A DNA stretch of 24,040 nucleotides from Dehalococcoidia bacterium (GCA_009779655.1 WRDV01000007.1:1-24040), one strand, 5' to 3'. Shown: positions 16,496 through 24,001, counted from the stretch's first letter. Numbers and translations: made by a program. The notes: generated by a model from the sequence alone, not told the origin.

Positions 16496-16569
16496 GTCCC
16501 TGTAGCTCAGCTGGACAGAGCACCTGCCTTCTAAGCAGATTGTCGAGAGTTCGAATCTCTCCGGGGACG
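16496..16569 (+). tRNA. tRNA-Arg (anticodon TCT)
   Basis: The 74-nt cloverleaf folds well. GTCCCTG pairs with CGGGGAC (one G-U pair), the D arm has GCTC/GAGC, and the anticodon loop CTTCTAA gives TCT with T33 and A37. A 5-bp T arm GAGAG/CTCTC encloses TTCGAAT, and G is the discriminator. CCA is not encoded. The anticodon stem has four good pairs and a C-A at the top. It reads AGA and AGG arginine codons. The 3' half is duplicated at 17618-17656, so this gene appears to be the attachment site of an integrated element. Confidence 0.95.
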
Positions 16570-16574
16570 CTTTA
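16536..16574 (+). repeat. Left attachment-site-like direct repeat
   Basis: This is the 39-bp block spanning the anticodon stem, T arm and acceptor of tRNA-Arg, plus CTTTA after the gene. It is identical to 17618-17656. This copy keeps the tRNA functional. Confidence 0.85.
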
Positions 16575-16768
16575 GGCACAAAATTGGCGTGGTGGCTCAA
16601 GATATTACATCGGCACTTAAATATTGCGATTTGCATAGTGTTCTAGTATGCCGTGTGGCTTTCTGTTAACCAACATGGAATTGCGATGCATCTCTTCCTG
16701 CGTAATAATGTGTTTTTAGACAACATGTCTTATCATGTGAATCAGGCACGAGTAGGCGCGGTTCTACT

Positions 16769-16796
16769 TTGACCTGCCCACGAAAATTAGTATAAA
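16769..16796 (+). promoter_or_regulatory. Promoter of the island gene
   Basis: TTGACC (16769-16774) is 16 bp from TATAAA (16791-16796). The start point near 16803 would leave a leader of about 90 nt. The rest of the 320-nt stretch between the tRNA and the gene (16575-16893) holds no coding frame or other signal that I recognise. Confidence 0.5.
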
Positions 16797-16893
16797 CTAT
16801 GTGGGAGGGTCATTAGATAGTGTATTGCAATCTCTTGAAGTATTAGAGCGTGTAGTATATCGATACTCTGGAAATTCATGTTAAAGGCAGAAA

Positions 16894-17484
16894 ATGAACA
16901 CGACAACAGCATTAGTAATTTGCGTAGCCATTCTTGCTCTGTGTCTAATAATTACTATTTTCGCACTTACAACTACCACTGTAAGAAAGCACAAATGGAA
17001 GAAAAGATCACAGCAAATATTTTTTATATCCGACACTCATTTCGGTAATAGGCATCAAGCGAGACGCTCTCCATTTAAGTCAGTTCGCCTTATGAACTTG
17101 GTTATACGTAATAACTGGAACAGGAAAGTTTCTAGGCGTGATAAAGTCTATGTCTTAGGTGATTTCGCGGATCATGGTTTTCACTTTTGGCAGAATAAGC
17201 TAAACGGCGAGAAAGTAATTTTTAAGGGTAAATCCGAGCGTAGCGGTAAGCAAAGCGAAATAATTACTCTTGGCAATAAGCAATTTTATCTTACATATAA
17301 GCCTGATAATGTGCCATCCGGATATAATGGCTGGGCAATTACGGGTTACATCCATGGGGCTAACATGGTAAATGTGGGGAGGAAGCTATTTTGTGTTACA
17401 GCTAAAACACTTCATTATAGCCCCATAAATGCTACGGAGGTTATAAGGTTAGTAAACAAGGCTGAGGCTGAATTAGGTAGTTAA
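16894..17484 (+). CDS. Membrane-anchored metallophosphoesterase-like protein, degenerate active site
   Basis: This 196-residue protein has one N-terminal hydrophobic helix (about residues 6-28), then a basic stretch KHKWKKRSQ, then a calcineurin-like phosphoesterase fold. FFISDTHFGN holds the first metal motif D-x-H, and DKVYVLGDFAD holds the G-D motif. The later motifs are changed: the expected GNH[DE] is GKSER, the expected histidine in the next strand is tyrosine (FYLTYKPDN), and the expected GHxH reads GYIHG. Dinuclear metal binding is therefore doubtful, and it may be a binding protein rather than an enzyme. A weak SD, AAAGGCAG, precedes the ATG. It is the only gene inside the tRNA-Arg island and looks AT-richer than its neighbours. 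Confidence 0.75.
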   Translation: MNTTTALVICVAILALCLIITIFALTTTTVRKHKWKKRSQQIFFISDTHFGNRHQARRSPFKSVRLMNLVIRNNWNRKVSRRDKVYVLGDFADHGFHFWQNKLNGEKVIFKGKSERSGKQSEIITLGNKQFYLTYKPDNVPSGYNGWAITGYIHGANMVNVGRKLFCVTAKTLHYSPINATEVIRLVNKAEAELGS

Positions 17485-17545
17485 ACTATGATAAACGTGG
17501 AGATATTTAGGCGCGTAGTTTTGATGCAGCAACCGACAGTCGAAG

Positions 17546-17574
17546 TATAAAAAATGAAAAGAGGGCGTGAGCCC
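17546..17574 (-). terminator. Possible terminator downstream of copA
   Basis: On the minus strand GGGC-TCAC-GCCC (17563-17574) is followed by TCTTTTCATTTTTT. The stem is short (4 bp), and the site lies inside the island, beyond the attachment repeat. Confidence 0.35.
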
Positions 17575-17617
17575 CCCCGCCAATTAGGCAGTTTTATTTC
17601 CTGTTGCTTTCTAAGCA

Positions 17618-17656
17618 CAGATTGTCGAGAGTTCGAATCTCTCCGGGGACGCTTTA
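17618..17656 (+). repeat. Right attachment-site-like direct repeat (tRNA-Arg 3' end copy)
   Basis: This 39-bp block is identical to 16536-16574. The anticodon loop sequence CTTTCTAAGCA just upstream still resembles the tRNA, with a 2-nt insertion, but the 5' half of the tRNA is absent. It is a remnant, not a second tRNA gene. Confidence 0.9.
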
Positions 17657-17717
17657 CTGACACTTTGACAAACATGGCAAACTAATGCGATTGAATAATC
17701 CTGCACCAAATTAATTA

Positions 17718-19967
17718 TTATCTAACCTTAACTCTTTTTAACCGTAACGCGTTCGTAAGAACAGATACGCTTGACAGACTCATGGCTGCCGCCGCAAGCA
17801 TTGGGTTAAGTAGTGGTCCATCAAACAACAGGTGCAACGCGCCTGCCGCTATGGGAATACCAACAGCATTATAGCCAAAGGCCCAAAATAAGTTCTGTTT
17901 GATATTCGTAATCGTTTTTTTACTGAGAAAAATTGCAGCCGGCACGTCCATAATGTCAGAGCGCATAAGCACTATATCAGCCGATTCCATCGCAACATCC
18001 GTGCCGGAACCTATGGCAATACCGATGTCAGCCTGAGCTATGGCGGGAGCATCGTTAACGCCATCGCCAACCATGGCGACTATCCTTCCATCTGCCTGCA
18101 TTTTTATTATCTCGCTTGATTTTTCATGCGGCAGGACCTCAGACAACATCCTGTCAATTCTAACTTGTTTGGCGATCGCCGCTGTGGTTTTTGGGTTATC
18201 GCCCGTAATTATTGCAACCTCTATGCTCATTTCATGCAATTTTTCTATAGCGGCTATACTGCTAGGCTTAATTACGTCTGCTACCGCAATTATTCCTGCA
18301 AGCTTATCGTTAAGGGCAACGTATATAGGAGTTTTACCCTCTTCGGCTAAATAATCGGATGATTCGCTTAATTCAGTTAATGAAATGTTCCGCTTATACA
18401 TAAGCCTCTTGTTCCCTGCAAGAACACTAATGCCATCAACAAGCGCTTCAATGCCGCTTCCTGTAATTGAGTTGAATTCTTCTGCTGGGAGAATTTCGAG
18501 TCCTTTACTTTGCGCTCCGTTTACAATAGCTTGCCCAAGCGGATGTTCCGAGCCCTTCTCAGCCGATGCCGTTATTTGAAGCAAGTAGTTTTTGTCAATA
18601 CCACCCGCCGTGATTATATCTGTTACGCTTGGCTTGCCCTCAGTTATCGTTCCCGTTTTATCAAATACAATCGTGTTGATCTTATGCGCCATTTCAAGAG
18701 CTTCGCCGCCTTTAATCAAGATGCCGCATTCCGCGCCTTTACCTGTTCCAACCATGATAGCGGTCGGTGTCGCGAGTCCAAGTGCGCACGGGCAGGCAAT
18801 CACCAGTACAGATATAAAAATGCTTAAAGCAAATCCAATATCACGCGCGCCAATAAGCCATGCAACTCCCGCAATCACGGCAATTACGCACACAACAGGT
18901 ACAAAATAACCTGAGACTATATCAGCCATTTTCGCTATCGGCGCTTTTTGACCCTGTGCGCCCTCAACCAGCTTTATAATCTGCGCTAAAACTGTGTCGC
19001 CACAGGCTTTATCGGCACGGAATTTTATTAGGCCGCTTGTATTTATTGTCGCAGCGTATACTAAACATCCCGCTTTTTTATCAACAGGCATACTTTCACC
19101 TGTCAGCATAGACTCATCAAGCGCCGAATGCCCTTCTATTACTGTTCCGTCTACAGGAATTCTCGTACCAGGCTTGACAATAATTATGTCGCCTACTCTG
19201 ACTGCGGCAATAGGGACTTCAGTCTCCTCTCCGCCCTGAACTACAACTGCGGTCTTCGGCGCAAGCTCCATCAGTTTCTTTATTGCCTCACTCGTTCTGC
19301 CTTTAGCCACTGATTCCAGTGTCTTACCAAGCAATATGAGCGCTATTATAACCCCTGCTGTTTCATAATAAAGAGAATGTACAGCATGGTAATCTCCTCC
19401 AATGACTCGATAAGTGTTATACAGGCTGTAAATAATCGCCGCTGACGTCCCAATTGCAATCAGCGAATCCATATTAGGGCTACGCTGAAATAACGCCTTG
19501 AACCCAACGACGTAGAATTTGTATCCCGCCATGACAATCGGCAACATCAGCAGCAGTTGAGTTATGGAGAACCTCAGAGGAAACATGTCAGGATCGAGGA
19601 AAAAAGGATAGGGCACAGATAACCACGATATCATCGGAACCATGGCGATATACAGCAACGGAAGCCCAAACGCCACCGATATGACAAGTTGTATCCATAA
19701 CGCGCGAGTATTCTTCTCTTTTTGAGTTTTAGCGTCAGCCTGCGCCGTTATTCTTTGATTATCAATTACCTTAAAACCGGCACTCTCTATCGCAGCCCGA
19801 ATTTCAGACATCTGTATTCGCTTGCTGTCAAAAGTAACTGTTGCTTTTTCTGTGGCGATGTTAACACTTGCGCTCTCAACGCCGTCTAATTTTCTTATAC
19901 ATTTTTCCACCCTTTGAGCGCAAGCCGCGCAGGCCATTCCACTGATGCTTAGGATATGGCTGTTCAT
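17718..19967 (-). CDS. copA: Copper-exporting P1B-type ATPase
   Basis: This 749-residue inner-membrane pump exports Cu(I) using ATP. A single N-terminal heavy-metal domain carries GMACAACAQ (C13 and C16). The sixth membrane helix has the transport motif CPC (392-394). The catalytic aspartate is D436 in DKTGTITEGKP; the nucleotide domain has GSEHPLG, and the hinge is GDGVNDAPAIAQADIGIAIG. Eight membrane helices are expected and visible. SD AGGAG precedes the ATG by 8 nt. The CPC motif and single CxxC domain favour copper over zinc or cadmium pumps. No CopZ chaperone or CsoR/CueR gene is adjacent. A minus-strand TATACT (20100-20105) is a possible -10 upstream. Confidence 0.95.
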   Translation of the reverse strand: MNSHILSISGMACAACAQRVEKCIRKLDGVESASVNIATEKATVTFDSKRIQMSEIRAAIESAGFKVIDNQRITAQADAKTQKEKNTRALWIQLVISVAFGLPLLYIAMVPMISWLSVPYPFFLDPDMFPLRFSITQLLLMLPIVMAGYKFYVVGFKALFQRSPNMDSLIAIGTSAAIIYSLYNTYRVIGGDYHAVHSLYYETAGVIIALILLGKTLESVAKGRTSEAIKKLMELAPKTAVVVQGGEETEVPIAAVRVGDIIIVKPGTRIPVDGTVIEGHSALDESMLTGESMPVDKKAGCLVYAATINTSGLIKFRADKACGDTVLAQIIKLVEGAQGQKAPIAKMADIVSGYFVPVVCVIAVIAGVAWLIGARDIGFALSIFISVLVIACPCALGLATPTAIMVGTGKGAECGILIKGGEALEMAHKINTIVFDKTGTITEGKPSVTDIITAGGIDKNYLLQITASAEKGSEHPLGQAIVNGAQSKGLEILPAEEFNSITGSGIEALVDGISVLAGNKRLMYKRNISLTELSESSDYLAEEGKTPIYVALNDKLAGIIAVADVIKPSSIAAIEKLHEMSIEVAIITGDNPKTTAAIAKQVRIDRMLSEVLPHEKSSEIIKMQADGRIVAMVGDGVNDAPAIAQADIGIAIGSGTDVAMESADIVLMRSDIMDVPAAIFLSKKTITNIKQNLFWAFGYNAVGIPIAAGALHLLFDGPLLNPMLAAAAMSLSSVSVLTNALRLKRVKVR

Positions 19968-20156
19968 AGAGACACTCCTCTCTCGCTTGTCAAGGAGAAC
20001 AAACGCATGAATCGAAAACTTTCAGGTGAACTACATAGCACAGATTTTGTCCGGGCCGCCAAAGTATAGGTCATAAGGTAAACCCATTAATCCTGCTGTA
20101 GTATAGCGCGTTGCATCATAATAAAACAGCGCCACAAGCATAAGCTATCCACAGAA

Positions 20157-20188
20157 GCCGATACAGTTTGATACTAGCCAGTATCGGC
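20157..20188. repeat. Inverted repeat upstream of copA
   Basis: GCCGATAC (20157-20164) and GTATCGGC (20181-20188) are exact reverse complements, 16 nt apart. A third GATAC (20170-20174) inside the loop offers an alternative smaller hairpin. It may be an operator or a structured leader for copA or for the effector-domain fragment. The rest of 19968-20251 shows no convincing gene. Confidence 0.5.
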
Positions 20189-20251
20189 ATAGCTACAGAT
20201 TAAACCAGTACCCAGTTTGGGGCCAATTCTCCAAAGAGCGCATACAGAACG

Positions 20252-20533
20252 GTGATTGAATGTGGTTCGATATATACTACTTTTTATAATCTAGAGGATT
20301 ACGACCCCAAAAACCAGCTCGGCTATAGGCACAGTTTGTATGGCCAAAGCGATGAGCTGTATAAGCGATTAATTAAATATATAGACGAGCACGGACATAA
20401 AACACACGGCGACACATACGAGGAATACCCTCTGAATGAGGTATCTGTTGCCGATGAGAGTAATTATCTGATGCGTATCATGATCATGGTTCAGAAAAAG
20501 CTTCTGGAGAAGTCTCCAAAAAGCAACATCTAA
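20252..20533 (+). pseudogene. GyrI-like effector-binding domain fragment
   Basis: The frame encodes 93 residues from a GTG, but stays open upstream to a stop at 20201-20203 without any ATG. YGQSDELYKRLIKYIDEHGHK, then THGDTYEEYPLNEV and a closing YLMRIMIMVQKK match the second half of GyrI-like ligand-binding domains, as found at the C-terminus of MerR-family multidrug regulators. The DNA-binding helix-turn-helix and the first part of the effector domain are missing. It is probably the 3' remnant of a regulator gene; a stand-alone small GyrI-like protein using the GTG is the alternative. It is divergent from copA, where a metal-responsive MerR regulator would be usual, but this domain type binds organic ligands rather than copper. 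Confidence 0.6.
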
Positions 20534-20606
20534 ACATAGCAAGTCCGCTACTACTAAATGAGCCCCCAAGGCATCCTCGTACGCCCACAGATATTACTGC
20601 GGATAT

Positions 20607-20792
20607 TTACTTTTTGGCAGATGCGACAGGCTCGCCATTTTTGGGAAAGCGCCATCCCCAATTTTCTTGCACATAAATCACGGTACTACAATTCGGGCAT
20701 ACCAGCTTGGTAGTATCCACGCTTTGCTGAACCCGCGGCCTAACCAATTTCTTGTCAATCGGGCAATATACCCGCTTATTCACCATTTTCAT
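20607..20792 (-). CDS. Small zinc-ribbon-like protein
   Basis: The 61-residue product has one cysteine in YCPIDKK (C10) and a CPNC pair at 33-36, so three cysteines resemble an incomplete zinc ribbon. No fourth cysteine is present; the ligand could be an aspartate or histidine, or the protein may dimerise. The C-terminal half includes VIYVQENWGWRFPKNG. SD AAGGA lies 9 nt before the ATG. It follows rplT by 76 nt and may be in the translation operon, though a 16-bp palindrome between them suggests its own control. Function unknown. Confidence 0.65.
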   Translation of the reverse strand: MKMVNKRVYCPIDKKLVRPRVQQSVDTTKLVCPNCSTVIYVQENWGWRFPKNGEPVASAKK

Positions 20793-20807
20793 AGTTTAAA
20801 TCCTTCT

Positions 20808-20823
20808 GGGATGATATCATCCC
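20808..20823. promoter_or_regulatory. 16-bp perfect palindrome between rplT and the zinc-ribbon gene
   Basis: GGGATGATATCATCCC reads the same on both strands. It sits 16 nt upstream of the zinc-ribbon start codon, just before the SD. No T-run follows, so an operator or translation-control hairpin is more likely than a terminator. Confidence 0.45.
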
Positions 20824-20868
20824 TCATACAAGAATACCCATTGCGCGACACAACAGCTATTCTATTAA

Positions 20869-21222
20869 TTACTGCGCCGATATCCCCTGGCGCACTAAAT
20901 CGGCAAAAGCCTCCGGTTGGCGTACAGCCATATCCGCCAGCATTTTGCGATTGAGGTTTATATCAGCTTTCTTAAGCGCCTCCATAAACTCGCTGTAACG
21001 CATGCCATTGGCTGTGGCGGCGGCATTGATGCGCGCAATCCACAGGCGACGCATATCGCCCTTGCGAGCACGGCGATGATCATAAGCATAACTAAGCGAA
21101 TGCAACAACGATTCATGCGCACGACGATAAAGGGTGCTGCGCGTTGCGCGCTGCCCTTTCGTCATATCTAACACTTTCTTATGGCGCTGACGCGCAGTAA
21201 CGCCCTTCTTAACTCTAGCCAA
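20869..21222 (-). CDS. rplT: 50S ribosomal protein L20
   Basis: This basic 117-residue protein is required for early 50S assembly. It matches the family along its length: ARVKKGVTARQRHKKVLD, GQRATRSTLYRRAHESLLH, the AYDHRRARKGDMRRLWIARINAA core and MRYSEFMEALKKADI. The start is TTG (21220-21222), with strong SD TAAGGAGG six nt upstream, so a non-ATG start is well supported. It is the last core gene of the thrS-infC-rpmI-rplT block. In other bacteria L20 represses this operon by binding its leader; no long leader remains upstream of infC here. Confidence 0.97.
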   Translation of the reverse strand: MARVKKGVTARQRHKKVLDMTKGQRATRSTLYRRAHESLLHSLSYAYDHRRARKGDMRRLWIARINAAATANGMRYSEFMEALKKADINLNRKMLADMAVRQPEAFADLVRQGISAQ

Positions 21223-21233
21223 AATCGTCCTCC

Positions 21234-21434
21234 TTAAGTACCATATGGTATGAGCCGTTCAATACGCGCTCGATCACGCGAACTCAGATGAATCATCTCA
21301 TCAAATAAACCCTTGCTGCGATGCGACTTATTGCGGCGAAGATGACTCTTGCCGCCTTTCATGCGCATAATTTTACCGGTCCCAGTAACACGGAAACGAC
21401 TGCCGGCGCCTTTGTGCGTTTTAATCTTTGGCAT
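21234..21434 (-). CDS. rpmI: 50S ribosomal protein L35
   Basis: This 66-residue basic protein begins MPKIKTHKGAGSRFRVTGTG and has the KGGKSHLRRNKSHRSK stretch typical of L35. SD AGGAGT overlaps the end of infC, whose stop lies 4 nt upstream of the start, so translation is probably coupled. Confidence 0.97.
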   Translation of the reverse strand: MPKIKTHKGAGSRFRVTGTGKIMRMKGGKSHLRRNKSHRSKGLFDEMIHLSSRDRARIERLIPYGT

Positions 21435-21438
21435 ATTA

Positions 21439-21996
21439 TTACTCCTGTGCTGCCTCGTTTGATTCCTCTCTTGATTTAACTGCCTTAGCTACCAACGGCG
21501 TTAGGATAGCATGCAACCTTGCGCCTTCGCGCGTCGGCTCTTTCTCGACGCTAGAAACATCCTTAAGAGTTTCCGTCATACGCTGAATCAGCTTTATACC
21601 CAGTTCCGGATGGGTGTTCTCACGCCCGCGGAACATGATGGTCACCTTAACCCTATCCCCGTCTTCCAACAGCTTATACGCCGTACGCGCCTTGGCGTCA
21701 AAATCATGCTCGCCAATTTTAGGACGTAGCCGAATTTCTCTTAGAAGCACAACCTTCTGGCTCTTGCGGGCTTCGCGCTCTTTCTTGGTCTGAACATACT
21801 TATATTTGCCATAATCCATAAGACGGCAAACAGGCGGCACAGCCGTCGGCGCAACCTCTACCAAATCCAGTCCGGATTTTTCAGCCGTCTCACGGGCCTG
21901 ATACAGAGGCATTACGCCCAATTGCTCGCCTTTGTCGCCTACAAGGCGTACTTCTCGGCCCCGAATCATCTGGTTAACGCGTAACTCTTTAATTAT
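21439..21996 (-). CDS. infC: Translation initiation factor IF-3 (non-canonical start)
   Basis: IF-3 binds the 30S subunit, blocks subunit joining and proofreads start codons. The N-domain runs from VNQMIRGREVRLVGDKGEQLGVM through the YQARETAEKSGLDLVEVAP helix; a linker with CRLMDYGKYKYVQTKKEREARK leads to the C-domain with LREIRLRPKIGEHDF and MFRGRENTHPELG. The frame is open to 22086, but SD GGAGGT (22007-22012) lies inside that extension, and upstream codons would encode a non-family N-terminus overlapping thrS. In-frame ATA (21994-21996, 10 nt after the SD) and ATT (21991-21993) are where homologues begin. I use ATA; ATT-AAA, as in E. coli infC, is equally possible. Confidence 0.93.
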   Translation of the reverse strand: MIKELRVNQMIRGREVRLVGDKGEQLGVMPLYQARETAEKSGLDLVEVAPTAVPPVCRLMDYGKYKYVQTKKEREARKSQKVVLLREIRLRPKIGEHDFDAKARTAYKLLEDGDRVKVTIMFRGRENTHPELGIKLIQRMTETLKDVSSVEKEPTREGARLHAILTPLVAKAVKSREESNEAAQE

Positions 21997-22006
21997 ACTG
22001 GTAACT

Positions 22007-22012
22007 ACCTCC
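22007..22012 (-). promoter_or_regulatory. Shine-Dalgarno site fixing the infC start region
   Basis: GGAGGT on the minus strand lies 10 nt before ATA (21994-21996) and 13 nt before ATT (21991-21993). No ATG, GTG or TTG occurs at a suitable distance, so initiation at a rare codon is implied. Confidence 0.7.
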
Positions 22013-22054
22013 GTGCAACTTATCATTGTGCCATTGCAACAGCACAATTGGGTA

Positions 22055-23824
22055 TTATACTCTGAAATCTTTCGTTTTGTCCACAATGGCCATCTTCAGC
22101 GCATGAATAAAATCCATAAAGGGCAAACCATTCTTCTGTTCGCCGCTTCTAAGTCTCACTGATACCGTATCGCTTTCCATTTCCTTATCTCCAACCACAA
22201 GCATACAGGGAACATGGCTCATCTGCGCTTCGCGAATTTTAGCATTCATGCGATCAGCGCGGGAGTCTACTTTTACGCGCGCGCCAATTTCTTTAAGTTT
22301 AGTATCTAGCCCCTCAGCGTAAGCAATATGTCTATCCGTCACCGGAATAATCACTGTCTGAACCGGAGCAAGCCATATCGGGAAAGAACCGCCATAGTGC
22401 TCCAACAGAAATCCTATAAGGCGCTCGTGAGTGCTTAACGGAGCGCGATGGATAATAATCGGACGTTCCTTAACTCCGCTTTCGCTTGTATATTCCAATT
22501 CAAAGCGTTCCGCTTGAGCAAAATCCACCTGATTAGTAGCCAGAGTAAACTCACGCCCAATAGCGCTTTTAATCTGCACATCAATTTTAGGCCCATAAAA
22601 AGCTGCCTCATCCGGAATTTCCACAAATGGAATGTTGTTACTCTTGATGACATCGCGCACCATATCCTCTGTTTTGTGCCATAACTCAGGATTATTGACG
22701 TATTTCTTACCAAGACCCGAATCTCCGTGCGTGCTAAAACGCATAAAATACTCATCAATATCAAATATTTTAAAATATTCAAGGTATAGCCTTATTACTG
22801 ACATGAACTCCTGCTCAAACTGTCCTTCAGTGCAATAGATATGAGAATCATTCATCTGCATTGAGCGTACGCGCATCAGCCCAAACAGCTCGCCTGATTT
22901 TTCATAACGATAGCATGTACCATATTCAGCTAGCCTAACCGGCAAATCACGATACGAGCGCGGTTTACTGGCAAATATTTTATGGTGCATGGGACAGTTC
23001 ATAGGTTTAATGTAGTAACGCACACCCTCAAGTTCCATAGGCGGATACATCGAGTCCGCATAATAGGGTAAATGTCCGCTACGCTCAAACAGCGTTTCTT
23101 TTGTTACATGCGGCGTTTTAACGCGCACATAGCCTTGGCGCAACTCTATGTCCTTGGCTAGCTTCTCGATCTCTTCAATCAAAGCGCCTCCATTGGGCAG
23201 CCATAACGGTAACCCTGGGCCGATATCATCATCAAATGCGAATATTTCCATTTCGCGCCCGAGTTTGCGATGATCCCGCTTAGCGGCCTCCTCCTGCTGC
23301 GTTATGTAATCATCAAGGTCTTTCTGAGTGGTAAAAGCCGCTCCATAAATGCGTTGCAGCATGGGACGATGTTCATCACCGCGCCAATACGCGCCGGCTA
23401 TACTGGTAAGCTTAAATACCTTAATATCACCTGTTCCCACAACATGCGGGCCGCGGCATAAATCCGCAAAATCTCCCTGATCATAAATAGTGATAGTCTC
23501 GTTATCCACAATTTCATCCAGTAATTCCAGCTTGTATGGCTGATCTGCCATTATACGGCGGGCTTCGTCTTTGCAGACATCCCGACGGTTAAATGGCAGA
23601 TTCTGCTTAATAATGGACTGCATCCTATCAGAAATGATCGGCAAGTCGTCCGGTGTCAAAGCACGCGGCAATTCAAAATCATAGTAAAAGCCGTTATCAA
23701 TTGCAGGACCTATACCAAAGCGAGCATCAGGGAATAGTGATCGTACAGCCTCAGCCATTACATGCGCGGCAGAGTGCCGCATAGCTTCTAAACCAGTATC
23801 CTCTTTACAATTATCCGTTTTCAT
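22055..23824 (-). CDS. thrS: Threonyl-tRNA synthetase lacking the TGS domain
   Basis: This class II synthetase charges tRNA-Thr. From the ATG at 23824 (SD GGAG, 8 nt spacing) it has 589 residues; a TTG at 23845 lacks an SD. It starts directly with the editing domain: HSAAH and CRGPH are the metal-site motifs that clear mischarged serine. The catalytic domain has the zinc cysteine and histidine in MNCPMHH, motif 2 around CYRYEKSGELFGL and MQMNDSH, and motif 3 HRAPLSTHERLIGFLLEHY, followed by the anticodon-binding domain with PVQTVIIPVTDRH. The N-terminal TGS domain of about 60 residues, usual in bacterial ThrRS, is absent. infC follows in the classic translation block. No T-box is visible upstream. 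Confidence 0.95.
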   Translation of the reverse strand: MKTDNCKEDTGLEAMRHSAAHVMAEAVRSLFPDARFGIGPAIDNGFYYDFELPRALTPDDLPIISDRMQSIIKQNLPFNRRDVCKDEARRIMADQPYKLELLDEIVDNETITIYDQGDFADLCRGPHVVGTGDIKVFKLTSIAGAYWRGDEHRPMLQRIYGAAFTTQKDLDDYITQQEEAAKRDHRKLGREMEIFAFDDDIGPGLPLWLPNGGALIEEIEKLAKDIELRQGYVRVKTPHVTKETLFERSGHLPYYADSMYPPMELEGVRYYIKPMNCPMHHKIFASKPRSYRDLPVRLAEYGTCYRYEKSGELFGLMRVRSMQMNDSHIYCTEGQFEQEFMSVIRLYLEYFKIFDIDEYFMRFSTHGDSGLGKKYVNNPELWHKTEDMVRDVIKSNNIPFVEIPDEAAFYGPKIDVQIKSAIGREFTLATNQVDFAQAERFELEYTSESGVKERPIIIHRAPLSTHERLIGFLLEHYGGSFPIWLAPVQTVIIPVTDRHIAYAEGLDTKLKEIGARVKVDSRADRMNAKIREAQMSHVPCMLVVGDKEMESDTVSVRLRSGEQKNGLPFMDFIHALKMAIVDKTKDFRV

Positions 23825-23897
23825 TTTCTCTACTCCAAAGGACAAACAAAAGTCTCTGACCGTCTTGATCCGGAGATAATTTATTTACATCAGGCTT

Positions 23898-23939
23898 ATT
23901 ATACAATAACAGCCTAGTGTGCTCTTCAGTAGTATAGCA
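23898..23939 (-). promoter_or_regulatory. Candidate thrS promoters
   Basis: Two -10-like elements lie upstream of thrS on the minus strand: TATAAT at 23898-23903, and an extended TGC-TATACT at 23931-23939. Neither has a good -35. Leaders of about 65 or 100 nt would result. There is no tRNA-sensing leader in the 195 nt up to the window edge. Confidence 0.4.
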
Positions 23940-24001
23940 AATTTACTTTTCATAGACTATATCCGCAGTGTATAAACCAATTGGAGATAAAATCTACTTT
24001 G

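Larger units (their letters stand above)
16536..17656. mobile_element. Small tRNA-Arg-targeted island without integrase
   Basis: The segment is bounded by an exact 39-bp direct repeat: the 3' end of the tRNA-Arg gene plus five flanking bases (16536-16574), and a copy at 17618-17656. Repeat spacing is 1082 bp. Similarity continues about 7 bp further into the anticodon region, apart from a 2-nt insertion. Duplication of a tRNA 3' end is typical of tyrosine-recombinase integration. The interval has only one gene (16894-17484) and no recombinase, so it is either a decayed element, a non-autonomous unit moved in trans, or the result of an internal deletion. Confidence 0.7.

Noticed and set aside
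17605..17656. Second tRNA gene at the right repeat
   Set aside because: Only the 3' half matches; the acceptor 5' strand, D arm and anticodon stem 5' strand are absent.
17481..17675. Minus-strand 64-residue frame across the right attachment repeat, containing RPRRDSNSRQS
   Set aside because: This peptide is the usual artefact of reading a tRNA 3' end backwards; it has no SD and spans the island edge.
20007..20069. 20-codon plus-strand frame with an AAGGAG site 9 nt upstream, opposite the copA leader
   Set aside because: The SD is attractive, but the peptide is unremarkable, no promoter is evident, and so short a frame occurs by chance.
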